Of a stretch of 64,000 nucleotides of DNA, positions 12,436 through 23,595 are shown in pieces. The stretch lies in contig NW_026515548.1 in NCBI RefSeq assembly GCF_014898815.1, positions 788,501 to 852,500 on the forward strand, in the 5' to 3' direction. The notes under the pieces are model-generated. The model ran no database searches, had not been told where the DNA came from, and was given only the letters and a program-made list of their open reading frames with translations. The translations under genes were made by a program, and so were the position numbers. This DNA is from Panonychus citri. Taxonomy: Eukaryota > Arthropoda > Arachnida > Trombidiformes > Tetranychidae. Every line of letters starts with the position of its first letter. Position 1 is the first letter of the stretch.

Positions 12436-13125
12436 TATTTATTCATCGTATCAGTGACTTACATTTTCATATTGTATCAAATTATATCTGTACTCTAGTG
12501 TATTCTATTAACGCTCTCTATCTCTCATCCTTTCTCATCCTTTTTCATCCTTTCATTTATAAATATTGCATTTACATCAAATTCAATTACATGTAATTTT
12601 ACGTGAGCAAACCTAATTGGCTTCAATTAACCGAATTTGCAAATTACGAGCTTATTAGTAACTATGATTACTTTTATGGTTCACTTATCATCAATTTGAA
12701 TTTATCCAATTTGCCACGTTTTTCATTATCTAAATTAATGAATTAAACTTAATTAGATTGTTTCTTTTTCATGATCAATTTAACGGAAAAAGAAAATTTT
12801 AATCTCATTTACTCTTGACGATTATTGTTGGTAATTGAATTAATTCCATTAATAAATGATCGATTCTTTTACAAAAACGATTTTGACGCTTTTTGAAAAG
12901 TGACCTTTCAGATCAAGAAAATGACGAATTCGCAATGACGAAAACGCTAATATTCAAATGGGTCGCTTTCTAAATTTGCTCGACGTTTAGCTTTCGAATC
13001 TAAACTTACAGAGATTTTCGTGGAAATAGTCAAATATTTTTCTCATCAACAACTGAATTGATTTCTAATTTCTTGTTTTGTTTTTCTTAATTAGTGACCT
13101 TTTATATTAAATTAGTTACTTTTTA
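12436..13125. other. Intergenic, KMT5A to NIPA-like
   Basis: AT-rich sequence between two plus-strand genes. It should hold the KMT5A 3' UTR (pyrimidine-rich TTTCATCCTT repeats near 12530) and the NIPA-like promoter. Nothing else was recognised. Confidence 0.4.
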
Positions 13126-14556
13126 ATGTCTTTTTTGGATGGAGTAGGTACTGTTGATGAGGAAGATGATGATATACCGGTAATTTCTCTTGGCATGGAA
13201 GAATCGTTTCTTGGTAAGAAAAGATTTCTAATTGGATTAGTGTTGGCAATTACCTCGACAATTTTTATTGGCACCAGTTTCATAATTAAGAAAGTTGGTC
13301 TCAGTAGACTAAATCGTAAAGGTTCATTACGTGCTGGTGCTGGTGGATATGGTTACCTAAAAGATTGGGTTTGGTGGGCTGGTTTCTTATGCAGTAAGTT
13401 TTTCCCTATTTACATTTGCATCTCTGTTTATTTCTTTCAACCATTGAAATCAACCATTTAATCAATTGTTTTTCCATCTTTCACTTTCAGTGGGTTTCGG
13501 TGAATTGTTCAATTTTATAGCTTATGCATTCGCACCCGCATCTTTGGTTACTCCATTAGGAGCTTTATCAGGTAATTACTGATAAAATTCTAATTCGATT
13601 TGAACAAACAAAAAGCTAACATTAAATTTTTCAATTTATCTTCAGTTCTAGTCACTGCTTTACTGGCAACTAAATTTCTTAAAGAAGAGCTCAATATACT
13701 AACTACGATTGGATGTGTAAATTGCATCTTTGGTTCTACTGTAATTGTTTTACATGCACCAAAAGAAGGGCAAATTAAGAGCATGGAACAATTAAACACT
13801 ATGCTGACCGAACCAGCGTTTATTATTTACCTTCTTTTCGTTCTCATTGCTTCTTCCATTCTGATTGGTTTTGTTGCTCCTAAAAGTGGCGATAAGAACG
13901 TATTAGTTTATATCGCTATTTGTTCACTAATTGGATCGCTTTCAGTGATGTCTTGTAAAGGCCTTGGATTAGCGTTGACCGAAACAATTTCCGGAATCAA
14001 CAATGGTTTTCAACGAGGACTTTTCTGGTTCCTTTTGGTTTGCACGATCATCACCATAGCCACTCAAATGAATTATCTAAACAAATCTCTCGATATTTTT
14101 GATGCAACAGTTGTTACTCCGATTTATTATGTTTTCTTTACGACTTTTGTCCTAATTGCTTCGTCCATACTCTTCCAAGAATGGAACAACATGAAAGCTG
14201 AAGATATAGTTGGAACTTTAGCTGGTTTTGTCATTGTGATCGCCGGTGTTTTCATGATCAACTTTTTCAAAGATGGTAAATTCAGCTCAGTAGACTTACC
14301 TCATGGTAGTCGACGGAACTATAGTCAATATTCACCGTTACTCAAGTCTTTTCAATCAAATAGTGCCAATAATAATGCTGAAGATTCTAATTCAGTGCAT
14401 GAAAATAGTTCCAATTCACATAAACATGTTCCAAGGAAAAAGAGACGAGGACGATTGAACAAAACTCGACAGGGTGTTGATAATTTTTCTTCATCCGATG
14501 AAGGTGAAATTCGAGCTGATCTTCATACTTTTAAATCGTCCAGAGAAATACCATAA
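13126..14556 (+). CDS. NIPA-family magnesium transporter
   Basis: Three exons, 13126-13393, 13491-13571 and 13646-14556, all joined in phase 1, give 419 aa. An acidic N-terminus is followed by about nine membrane segments. Family signatures are FIIKKVGLSRL in the first segments, GGYGYLKDWVWWAGFLCMG across the first intron, FAPASLVTPLGALS, and TPIYYVFFTTFVLIASSIL late in the core. The hydrophilic C-terminal 110 residues are Ser/Asn-rich with a KKRRGR basic patch, and probably face the cytosol. NIPA proteins (human NIPA1/2, Drosophila spichthyin) act in magnesium transport and endosomal/BMP signalling. Which paralogue this corresponds to is not resolved. Confidence 0.9.
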
Positions 14557-15219
14557 ATAAGTCGCATTAATTAATCACCTTGAGTTGATAAAATTCACTT
14601 GTATCTTCCTCGAAACCAGTGATTCAACTTTTCTTTCATATCAACAATTTGGTCACAGTGAGAAAATCAATGGAAAAGAGTCAAGACTTAAGTACAACAA
14701 AAAATATAATTAATTTCTCTCCTATCACAGTTAATCAATTATTTCGTAATTTCTTGTTATCATTCCATTTAGCATGTTAATCGAAGCTAAATTAGTATTT
14801 ATTGACTTATTTTACAATTATAATCAAATGTTTCTTTTTAAATCATAAATCAAATAAATTATATAAATAAATTAATCTAATTTTCAGATTGAGACTGAAC
14901 ACTTTTGTTTTTCCTTCAATTCAAATTCAAAAGTCATTTAACCTTCGGTACGAAAAAATCAACTTTGGATAATTAAGTTTCTATTAATTGTTGCAAATCT
15001 AAATTTTCCATAAACTTATTAATTCAGTTTTGCTAAACTTTTCTATCAAATGAAAATTGATTCAACAAGAAGATGATTCATTATAATTGAATCTCTGCTG
15101 TTCCCAATTTATGAGCGTAAAAATTGTTTGAAAAGAGCAATTAAGTTAATTCAACACGAATCTTAGATTCTTTTTAAATATTAAAATATTGTATCCAATT
15201 TAACGAAATTTCTGATTGA
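14557..15219. other. Convergent 3' region between NIPA-like and TRIP4
   Basis: AT-rich spacer expected to hold the two 3' UTRs. AATAAA-like words occur on the plus strand near 14850. No other feature was seen. Confidence 0.45.
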
Positions 15220-16727
15220 TTATAAAGAGAAGTTGAGTTGTTTCGATGCAGCTTTCAGAATTTGATCGTCCAAATTAAAAAGTCGATTTGATTTCGAATC
15301 CATTGGAATTTTGACCTTTAACTTAATAGGATCTTCTAATATCCAAACGTAAGTCGATTCCATGTAGGGATTTTCAACTGATTTTTTATACTCTTCTTGT
15401 GGTAGACAATCTTTGAGAGTTGCACATCCAAGCAATAGAGATCTTGGATAATCTATTGAGAATTTTGTATTAGTTTTGGTCATTAGAGAGAAGATTTTTT
15501 CAGCCTCATTGATTTCATCTTGAGTCACGATTTTTCCTGATGCATGGATCCAAATACGACCTCGATAATGTGTGTACCAACTGCGACCTTCGTGAAGTTT
15601 GATTCCTGAGATGACCAATGATGCCCACGGTTGTTGAATGGTTAAACATACACCGGAATCGCTCATTTCCATCAATTCAGGACCTTGAAGTCGTAAATTG
15701 TTACTGAAAATTGAGGAATTCAGTCTAATCGGAGCTGAAGAAGTTGTTGGTTCGATTGTCTTATCGTTTTTGGCCTGCTTCCCCTTTTTGGTTACTTCTT
15801 TCTTTTTCTCTTTCTCACAATAAGCTGCTCGGGGTAATTTCTCATTGATGTTGATCTTTTTACTATCCACGACTACATAATCTGATTTATAAGCAGCGTC
15901 GTCTTCAATTTCTTTGACCACTTTACTAACATCAGCGATAACGGGGGTCACATTCTCTTCAAACCTTCGGTTAACAATATCTAGTGTAAGGGTTCGGTCT
16001 TTAGCGAATTTTTTCTCTTGCAGTTGATCAATTTTAGCCCAATTTTGTCCCTTGCATCTTGACTTAACCAGTGTTGAGATGTCAACTTGAAATAATCACT
16101 TTCATCGTCAATTACACGCGTTTGTTGTTTACACGTACGATCATATTCTAACAATGTATTCTTATGTTGAACAGCTTTTTCTAGACTAGCAGCGATATTT
16201 CTGATTCCTTCTCGCTTATTTTTCTCAACTTTCTTCTTTTTTTCATTCTCTTTACCCTGATGGGATGAGCTCAAATAGGCAGCAACACTTGCAGCAGCAG
16301 CTTCATTTTGTCTTTCAATTTCTTTATCGTTAACAAATTCACCACAAGTGAAACAATCGCCAACCCTTTCTTGTTCACAGACAATCCGACCACAAGATGT
16401 ACAGTTGTTGATCAATTTATGAGCAGAAGCTTCACAGTCACAGGGATGACGACCTAACAACCAAGTTAATAAAAAAGTAAAACAAATAATTAGTCACCAG
16501 CAAAGATACAAAATAAATAAAAAAAATACTCACCGGGTAACAAAATGTTGTTATCAAAATCTAAGATTGGAACAAAATTTTTCTTCTTGCCTCGTTTGGA
16601 GGTTTCCTTTCCAACAATAGAATTCACTAGAGAATAGAAATAAGGTCGACATAATTTCAGAAACAGAAAATAAGAACATCAATTAAAAGATAAAATAATT
16701 TTTCTAATTAACTTACTCGCAACACTT
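15220..16727 (-). CDS. TRIP4: TRIP4/ASC-1 subunit, with apparent frameshift
   Basis: Human TRIP4 is the zinc-finger/ASCH subunit of the ASC-1 transcription coactivator and ribosome-quality-control complex. Exon 15220-16453 encodes the zinc finger (RHPCDCEASAHKLINNCTSC, then CEQE, CFTC) and the ASCH domain (QQPWASLVISGIK, EGRSWYTHYRGRIWIHASG). Exon 16534-16626 supplies GKKKNFVPILDFDNNILLPG. A strong donor at 16726 preceded by A, joined to TG at 16626-16625, would create a split ATG start (MNSIVGKE..); the upstream exon is then 5' UTR. The frame breaks near 16038-16040: the zinc-finger frame runs to a stop, while the expected continuation (AKIDQLQEKKFAKDR..) is in the -1 frame. One missing base explains both. 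The intended length is about 442 aa (human 581), with the N-terminus shortened. This could be sequencing error or a real lesion. Confidence 0.85.
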
Positions 16728-16992
16728 TGGATTCACTGGTAATTAATTGTTGACAACAATTTGTTGTTGAAACTTCAGGGGTCGTACTATTTTTCTGTTT
16801 ACAAAAAAAGAATAAAAAATTTTATTATTATTCGGTCCCTGGTTCTTCTCATTTATTGTTGAATTTTCAATTGGAAATTATCACAAAACATTTTAGCTTT
16901 TTATTTTCACGACTTGTGTTCACTGATTGTCAGTTTTTTTGTTGTTAATTGTTGATTATTTATCCTTGTGTTGTGAGTTTCATCAGGTCACC
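16728..16992. promoter_or_regulatory. Divergent promoter region TRIP4/SPT5
   Basis: About 265 bp separates the TRIP4 putative 5' exon end and the SPT5 start codon. The region includes the likely TRIP4 non-coding 5' exon (to roughly 16800) and the SPT5 5' UTR. Confidence 0.4.
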
Positions 16993-19900
16993 ATGTCCAG
17001 GATTACCGATGATGCTGATGATGATGATCAAGACTACAGTGGTGAAAATGAGGTAGACGATGATGACAATCAAGAAGGTGGTGAAGAAGAAGAAGATGAA
17101 GACGAGGAGGAAGAAGAAGAAGAAGAGGACGATTATGATGAGGAGGAGGACGAAGATGAAGAAGAAGAAACCACTGGGAGAAGAAGACCCAAGAAAAAGC
17201 CTCGCCATGGTGGTTTCATTTTGGATGAGGCTGAAGTTGATGATGAGGTTGAGGAAGATGAAGAATGGGAAGAAGGAGCAGAAGATATTATCGAAAGAAA
17301 TAGACCTAGTGAGTCAAGCTCATCTCGAGAGCTTGACAGTCATCGTAGATTACAAATGATGCTGAATAATCAAAATGAAGACGAGATTGAAGAATATTAC
17401 AAAAGGAAATATGCCGAGACAACAGCGGCCGAAAAAGGTCTTTATGATGCTGAAGGTGATCTTCCCGATGATATTGCCCAACAAGCTTTCATGCCCGGAG
17501 TTAAAGACCCCAATCTTTGGATGGTTAAATGTAAACCCGGAGATGAAAAGGCAACAGTACTTCAAATTATGCGAAAATTTATCGCCTATTCCACCACTGA
17601 AGAGCCTTTGTTGATTAAATCAGTTGTTGCTCCTGAAGGAATCAAAGGTTACATTTACATTGAGGCTTACAAACAAACTCATGTTAAACAAGCAATCACT
17701 GGAATTGGTAACCTCAGAATGGGGCAATACAAACAAACTATGGTACCGATTCATGAAATGACTGATGTTCTTAAAGTCACCAAAGAACAAGCTCTAATCA
17801 AACCAGGAACTTGGGTTAGACTGAAAAGATCGGTTTACAAAGATGATTTAGCTCAAGTTGATTATGTTGACACGGCGCAAGGACAAGTCCATCTTAAGTT
17901 AATTCCAAGAATTGATTACACACGGAAAAGAGGAGCTCTGAAAACAACGGAAACAGAGATCGCTAAAAGAAAAAGAACCAAACGTCCACCAGCTAAACTT
18001 TTCGATATTGATGCCATTCGCTCAATCGGAGGTGAAGTCAGTAATGATGGAGATTTTGTCATTTTCGAGGGTAATCGATATCGACGAGGTTTTCTGTATA
18101 AAAATTTTCCAATCGCTTCACTCATAATCAGCGGTGTTAAACCCACTTTAGCTGAGCTCGAAAAGTTTGAGGAACATCCTGAAGGTGTGGAAATCAACGA
18201 AAGTGCAGCTGATGATGAAGAATCTCATGGCATTTGTTCAGGTGACAATGTTGAAGTTTGTGAGGGTGAATTGGTTCACCTGCAAGGTAAAGTTGTCGCT
18301 GTCGATGGAAGTAAAATCACCATGATACCGAATCATGAAGATCTCAAGGATCCACTTGAATTCCAAGCTCATGAATTGAAAAAATATTTCCGTGTTGGTG
18401 ATCATGTTAAAGTAATTGCTGGCAGATATGAAGGAGATACTGGTTTAGTTGTTCGAGTGATAGAAAATCAAATTATTCTATTTTCTGATTTATCCATGCA
18501 CGAGATTAAAGTTTTACCCAAAGATCTTCAACTTAGTCCTGATATGGCCACTGGTGTGGACAGTCTTGGACAATATCAATGGGGAGATTTAGTTCAACTT
18601 GATGGTCAAACTGTCGGAGTGATTGTGCGTCTTGAGAAAGAAAATTTCCAAATTTTAGATATGCATGGGAAACTAATTCATATCAAACATCAAGCGGTTA
18701 AAAATAAACGTGATACTCGTAAAGCTGTTTCATTGGACTGTGATCAGAGTCAAATTCAAGTTAAAGACCACGTTGAAGTGGTTGATGGACCTCATTCTGG
18801 ACGAAAAGGAGAAATTCGTCATCTCTACCGTAACTACGCATTCATTCATGATCGTTTACACATGGAAAATGGTGGTATATTTGTTTGCAAGACTAGAAAC
18901 ATTCAGCTATCTGGAGGCTCAAGATCTACATCTGTTGTGTCCGCTGGAAGAGGAGCTGCTCCTTTCATGTCTCCGAGACTTCAATCACCGGCTCATCCTG
19001 GTGGTGGTGGAGGTGGTGGAGGGAAAAGACCATTTGGTGCTAACAAGGGAGGTAGAGATCGTTCAGATTTAGATTTAATTGGTAAAACTATCAAAATCAT
19101 TCAAGGTCCATACAAAGGTCATATTGGTATTGTTAAAGATGCAATGTCAACAACGGCTCGAGTGGAGCTTCACTCAACATGTCAAGTTATCAATGTAGAT
19201 AAACTTCGTATTGATGTGGTCGGTGGAACCACTGGTCAACGTACAGGAAGTGCTTCAACATATTCAGCCCGAACACCAATGTATGGATCTCAAACACCAT
19301 CATATGAATTGGGTGGTAGAACACCAGGTAGAGGTGGTCAAACTCCAATGCACGATGGCTCACGAACTCCAATGCACGGCGGTAGCTCCGTTTGGGATCC
19401 TAATACTGGAGCCACTCCGAGACCGAACTTTGATGATGATGCTTGGAGTGCTGAAAATCCTGGTGGTTATCATAATCCACCTACTCCAGGTTACACAGGT
19501 CCAGACACTCCTCAGGCCGGGGCATACACACCTCAAACACCCGGAATGTACACTTCTGACCATAATTACTCCCCATACCAACCCGTACCCTCCCCTTCAG
19601 AGGCCAGTTATCAAGAGTCTGCACCAAGTCCTGCTAGTGGATCTTACATGTCACCAAATCCAGGAGGTTATGGATCTGGAGGTATGACACCAAGTCCACA
19701 ATTCGCTGGCTACTCTCCCATGACTCCTGGAGCACCATCACCAATGTTCAACCCACAAACACCAGGAACTGGCATGGATCAAATCAACATCGACTGGCTA
19801 ACAACTGATATTGTAGTAAGAATAAAAGAAAACCCTGATAGTGATCTTATTGGACAAACTGGTGAAATCACTGGAATCAACGGTGGAATGGTTTCCGTTT

Positions 19901-20211
19901 TTCTTATACGAGAAGATCGTGTGGTCAATTGTTTCCCTCATCAATTAGAACCAATTTCCCCAGAACCTAAAGATAGGGTAAGTTTTTCAAGATTTAAAAC
20001 TAACTATTTACATACAAAGTTTTATTTATTCTCATTAATAATCATTTTCTTATCATCTTTCCAGATTAAAGTGATTTTCGGTGAAGAAAGAGAGCAAACT
20101 GGTGTTTTATTAAGTATCGATGGTGTTGATGGTGTTTGTCAAATGGACTCAGATCAAGATGTAAAAGTCTTACACTTACGGTACCTTTGTAAGATGAAAG
20201 CACAAGCATAG
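16993..20211 (+). CDS. Spt5: Transcription elongation factor SPT5 (DSIF large subunit)
   Basis: Two exons, 16993-19977 and 20065-20211, give 1043 aa (human 1087). The start is MSRITDDADDDD at 16993 (context GTCACCATG); the in-frame upstream ATG at 16927 is not used, because the hydrophobic leader is unlike the family. In order: a very acidic Asp/Glu N-terminus; the NGN domain (LWMVKCKPGDEKATVLQIMR..GYIYIEAYKQTHVKQA, about residues 170-260) that pairs with SPT4; a series of KOW domains (for example GDHVKVIAGRYEGDTGLVVR); then a Thr/Ser-Pro repeat region (TPMYGSQTP, GSRTPMHGG) that CDK9 phosphorylates in other animals; and a last KOW ending KVLHLRYLCKMKAQA. The 87-nt intron has no stop and is a multiple of three, so retention would stay in frame. 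Confidence 0.97.
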   Translation: MSRITDDADDDDQDYSGENEVDDDDNQEGGEEEEDEDEEEEEEEEDDYDEEEDEDEEEETTGRRRPKKKPRHGGFILDEAEVDDEVEEDEEWEEGAEDIIERNRPSESSSSRELDSHRRLQMMLNNQNEDEIEEYYKRKYAETTAAEKGLYDAEGDLPDDIAQQAFMPGVKDPNLWMVKCKPGDEKATVLQIMRKFIAYSTTEEPLLIKSVVAPEGIKGYIYIEAYKQTHVKQAITGIGNLRMGQYKQTMVPIHEMTDVLKVTKEQALIKPGTWVRLKRSVYKDDLAQVDYVDTAQGQVHLKLIPRIDYTRKRGALKTTETEIAKRKRTKRPPAKLFDIDAIRSIGGEVSNDGDFVIFEGNRYRRGFLYKNFPIASLIISGVKPTLAELEKFEEHPEGVEINESAADDEESHGICSGDNVEVCEGELVHLQGKVVAVDGSKITMIPNHEDLKDPLEFQAHELKKYFRVGDHVKVIAGRYEGDTGLVVRVIENQIILFSDLSMHEIKVLPKDLQLSPDMATGVDSLGQYQWGDLVQLDGQTVGVIVRLEKENFQILDMHGKLIHIKHQAVKNKRDTRKAVSLDCDQSQIQVKDHVEVVDGPHSGRKGEIRHLYRNYAFIHDRLHMENGGIFVCKTRNIQLSGGSRSTSVVSAGRGAAPFMSPRLQSPAHPGGGGGGGGKRPFGANKGGRDRSDLDLIGKTIKIIQGPYKGHIGIVKDAMSTTARVELHSTCQVINVDKLRIDVVGGTTGQRTGSASTYSARTPMYGSQTPSYELGGRTPGRGGQTPMHDGSRTPMHGGSSVWDPNTGATPRPNFDDDAWSAENPGGYHNPPTPGYTGPDTPQAGAYTPQTPGMYTSDHNYSPYQPVPSPSEASYQESAPSPASGSYMSPNPGGYGSGGMTPSPQFAGYSPMTPGAPSPMFNPQTPGTGMDQINIDWLTTDIVVRIKENPDSDLIGQTGEITGINGGMVSVFLIREDRVVNCFPHQLEPISPEPKDRVSFSRFKTNYLHTKFYLFSLIIIFLSSFQIKVIFGEEREQTGVLLSIDGVDGVCQMDSDQDVKVLHLRYLCKMKAQA

Positions 20212-22134
20212 GAACGAAGGTCATTTGAATTGACAATCGCTCATCAATTCACAAAATAAAATAACTTTTTCCGATTTTTTTAATGAAAACCTCATGACTG
20301 AATCAAAACAAATCGTCATGATTTTCTGAGATCTTTAAATTCTGACTTGATGAATATTCAGTTCTCAGGAAAACCTTCAAATGTTGCTGCTGATTTGGTC
20401 TTCGCTCTTTGTCATCTCTCAACATCGGAACCAATACAAATTAACGACGAACATTCAGATTGACTTATTCATTTTTTATCTCAATCTCCATCCACAGAGA
20501 TTAAAAAAGAAAACCTCAAATCTACTTCAAAAGTTCATTGATTATTTTCCTCAATCTTTTGATCTTCCTTCCCAATCTTTTTTTAAACTAAAACAATTGA
20601 AGAGAAAAAAGTAATTTTTAGAAAATAATAGTAATTGTAACTTCTAATTACGGTTTATTGTGCATTCCATTGTGAAACTCCATTGTGTTTTCAGGGAAAA
20701 AACAAAATGGTGATTATAAAGCGATAGAAAATGTTGAGACTAAAAGAAGATAAAATGATGAAGGAGAAGGAGGAGTGGAAAGAAATTGTTCTTTACGGTT
20801 TGATGGATTAACTGTATAGGTTTGAGATTTTCAGGATCCATTTTGTGTCCTACAGATTCGATGGGAATCGATTTTGTTCATTGTACTCACAATATTCTTT
20901 ATCTTCTCCATCATCACAATCAACAAAATTATCTCTTCCCATCTCTCCTTTCATCTCTTAATCCTCTCGATTTTATTTCATTTTTACGTGTTTATTTCCA
21001 ACCATTTTCGATTTGGACAGAAAATCCCTTCGAGTGAACCCTTCGAACTTTCTCTCATTAACTTGGACATTCATTTCTATTTTTCTCATTATTTATCATT
21101 ATCCTTTTCCATCATTTAAAATCCTTCCATCATTTTTATCTTTAATAAAATCATTTTAATTGTTCAATTATCATTATGAAGCTTTGAAAGTCTTTGGATT
21201 CGATTGCTTAATCAGGTTAATTTACATTCTCAGTGAGATAATTAAAACTTTTCAATGATTAACATTTACAACTGTACTGATTAAGTAAACATGAGTCGGT
21301 TGTTGATTCGAGAGCTAAAAATACCAGAGTAATCAATTGTTTCTATTCAAACAATTAATGTGACCATTTACCTTTCGACTTGAAAGGTTGACCCATAAAA
21401 AGTTATAGCTCGAGGTGAGGTCAAACAATCAGAAGAAAAGTAAACTTAAAACAACAATGAATAAATTTGGTAACACAGAGAAAGAGAAAACTAAAAGGTT
21501 GAGTAACCGATGCCCTGAGGGGTTGACAAAATGATTGTTATGGCAGATACAAAGATAGACAGAGTTTACTTTGAAGGTGTAACTTTCATTGATGAAGATT
21601 CTTTTGCCTCCATCATCACGATAAAATATGATAACAATAATAAATTCGCAAACTTTTTTTTTCGATTTTAATTTGCAATTAATCCATCACATTGGAGATA
21701 AAACTTATCAACTTTTTACTGAACTGAATAAAAGAGATAATCATTTGGATGCATTAGAATATGAGAATTGACCTTTTTTACTACTTTCTTTCGATTCTCT
21801 CATTGATCTAAGTCTTTTCGACTATTCTGTCGAGATCATTGTTAACATTTGTTACTTGTTTTTATAGTTTCGCGAAAATATTATGATAACCGAGAACCTT
21901 TGTAATGTTAATATGATAACAATAAATCCGTGACCTTCTTGTCCAGTCCATTGGTCAGCGATCAGCCAATGTCACCATTTTCTAACAAAATCTAAACACG
22001 AAAGTTTTAGTTTAAGATTCAAGTTTAGTAAGTATTTTGATATCTCTTGGTGAAAATAACAATTTCTATGGAGTTTTGATTCGGTGTGAACAGAAATGAT
22101 TGCTGAGATTAATTGCTAATTATCTTTTAAATGC
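20212..22134. other. Gene-poor AT-rich stretch after SPT5
   Basis: Short open frames here (for example 20381-20614 and 20822-21119) encode low-complexity sequence without recognisable similarity. The SPT5 3' UTR should occupy the first part. No gene is supported. Confidence 0.5.
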
Positions 22135-23595
22135 TCTAAATGTAAACAAACAAATGATAATTTAGTTAAGGTAAGAAAGAGTAATAACATTTACCAATAG
22201 TAAATCAAATGATGATTATAATGATCATGTTAATTGTTACATTATGAGCTCAATGTTTCATGTAAATTAGGTAATAAGAATCATAATGATGATGATGATT
22301 AGGATGAAGATGATGAGGATGAGGATGATAATGATAATGACGAGAGTAATAATAACGATCCGTTACTAATGTACAATTTACAATCAAATTAATTAACTTT
22401 TAACTTTCTTTTCCTTCCTAAGTATCAACAACTTGTTGTATCATAATAATAATAATAATACTGAGAATGAGAATGATAATGATTATGATAATATAAAAGT
22501 AAACATTGATTGTTGTTGTGGTTAAGAAACAAACAATCAAACAATTAAATGAGAAATTGATTGTAATCTTGTTGTAAGAAATTGGATTACAATTCATTGA
22601 GAGAAATATAATTGATTTTCTGTTTTTTATTATTAAAAGTTGTAAATGAATTAAAATCTTAGTTTGTTGGTACAAATTGTGCAACTAATCAATAAGATGA
22701 ACTGAGAATTAGAAAAGTTAAACTAATTTAATGGAATTGGAAAGATTTAAATTGTTTTATTACTTTTTAATGATTCATCAATTTGGAAACTATTTTATCA
22801 TCTTCATCTTCTCCTTTTATTTTCTTCTTTCTCTCAGATGTTCTTGGACTTAAACCATATAACAGTTCACATCGAATTAGCTCTCGAAATCACCGACCAC
22901 AGAGTAACTAATTTGTTTTTACGTTTCTCTAGTTCAAAAGCTCGAGTTCAGTTCCAACAACAAATAAGCAAAAGATGAATAAGATAACATCAATCGAGAT
23001 GTTCTATTGGGTCACAAAATGGCGATTTCTTTGTATTATTTAGTCGATTTTCGTATAGGTTGATATTGATTGTAATTCAAGTTCTATGATAATATTATAT
23101 TTACCCATTTGCGCATTCGCATTTTCTAACAATAATTGTAATTGGAAATTTTGACTAAAAAACCAAAGGCAAAAGGTTAATACGCAAACCTAAGACAAAA
23201 ACTTATCGATAGAATCGATAGAATCAACAACCTTAATCTTAATCTTAATCTGAATCTGAATCTTGGTCTTAATCCTACGTAATATTTGAAATCATAAAGT
23301 AATAAACTTTAAATTGGTGAATTAACAGTTGATGAAATGAAAATGAAAATGAAAACAAGAAAGTGAATTAATTTGATTTAACTATCGAAAGTATTGATTT
23401 GAGTAAATTGGACGATTATTAGATTAATCTTTTGATTAGCCTTCAATTTGTTTGCAATTGAATTTAAATTTAATCTCGTTAATGATAATTATGAATGAAA
23501 GAGGAGGTCGATCATAAAAACAGCCAAAATTAATCATTGAAACGATATCCATCAAACTGTAACTGATTATAATCAATGATATATTTTGATTAACA
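22135..23595 (+). repeat. Direct non-coding repeat, copy A
   Basis: Two blocks, 22135-22829 and 23015-23595, recur in the same order and orientation at 28833-29535 and 29903-30478, with high identity. They are separated by unrelated spacers of 185 bp here and 367 bp in copy B. Both contain ATGATGATGATTAGGATGAAG-type runs, and the second block begins CAAAATGGCGATTTC. The open frame 22418-22684 on the minus strand is present in both copies but is low-complexity. Together the copies bracket the Abd-B homeobox exon. Confidence 0.9.

Noticed and set aside
16927..16992. SPT5 start at 16927
   Set aside because: The extra 22 residues are a hydrophobic translation of the 5' UTR. ATG 16993 has a better context and begins the expected acidic N-terminus.
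16960..17614. Antisense and shifted frames over the SPT5 acidic region
   Set aside because: They are shadows of the GAN repeats encoding Asp/Glu runs, with poly-hydrophobic or poly-basic composition.
22418..22684. Minus-strand frame conserved in both direct-repeat copies (also 29116-29388)
   Set aside because: Its conservation follows from the repeat itself. The peptide is Ile/Asn low-complexity with no recognisable domain.
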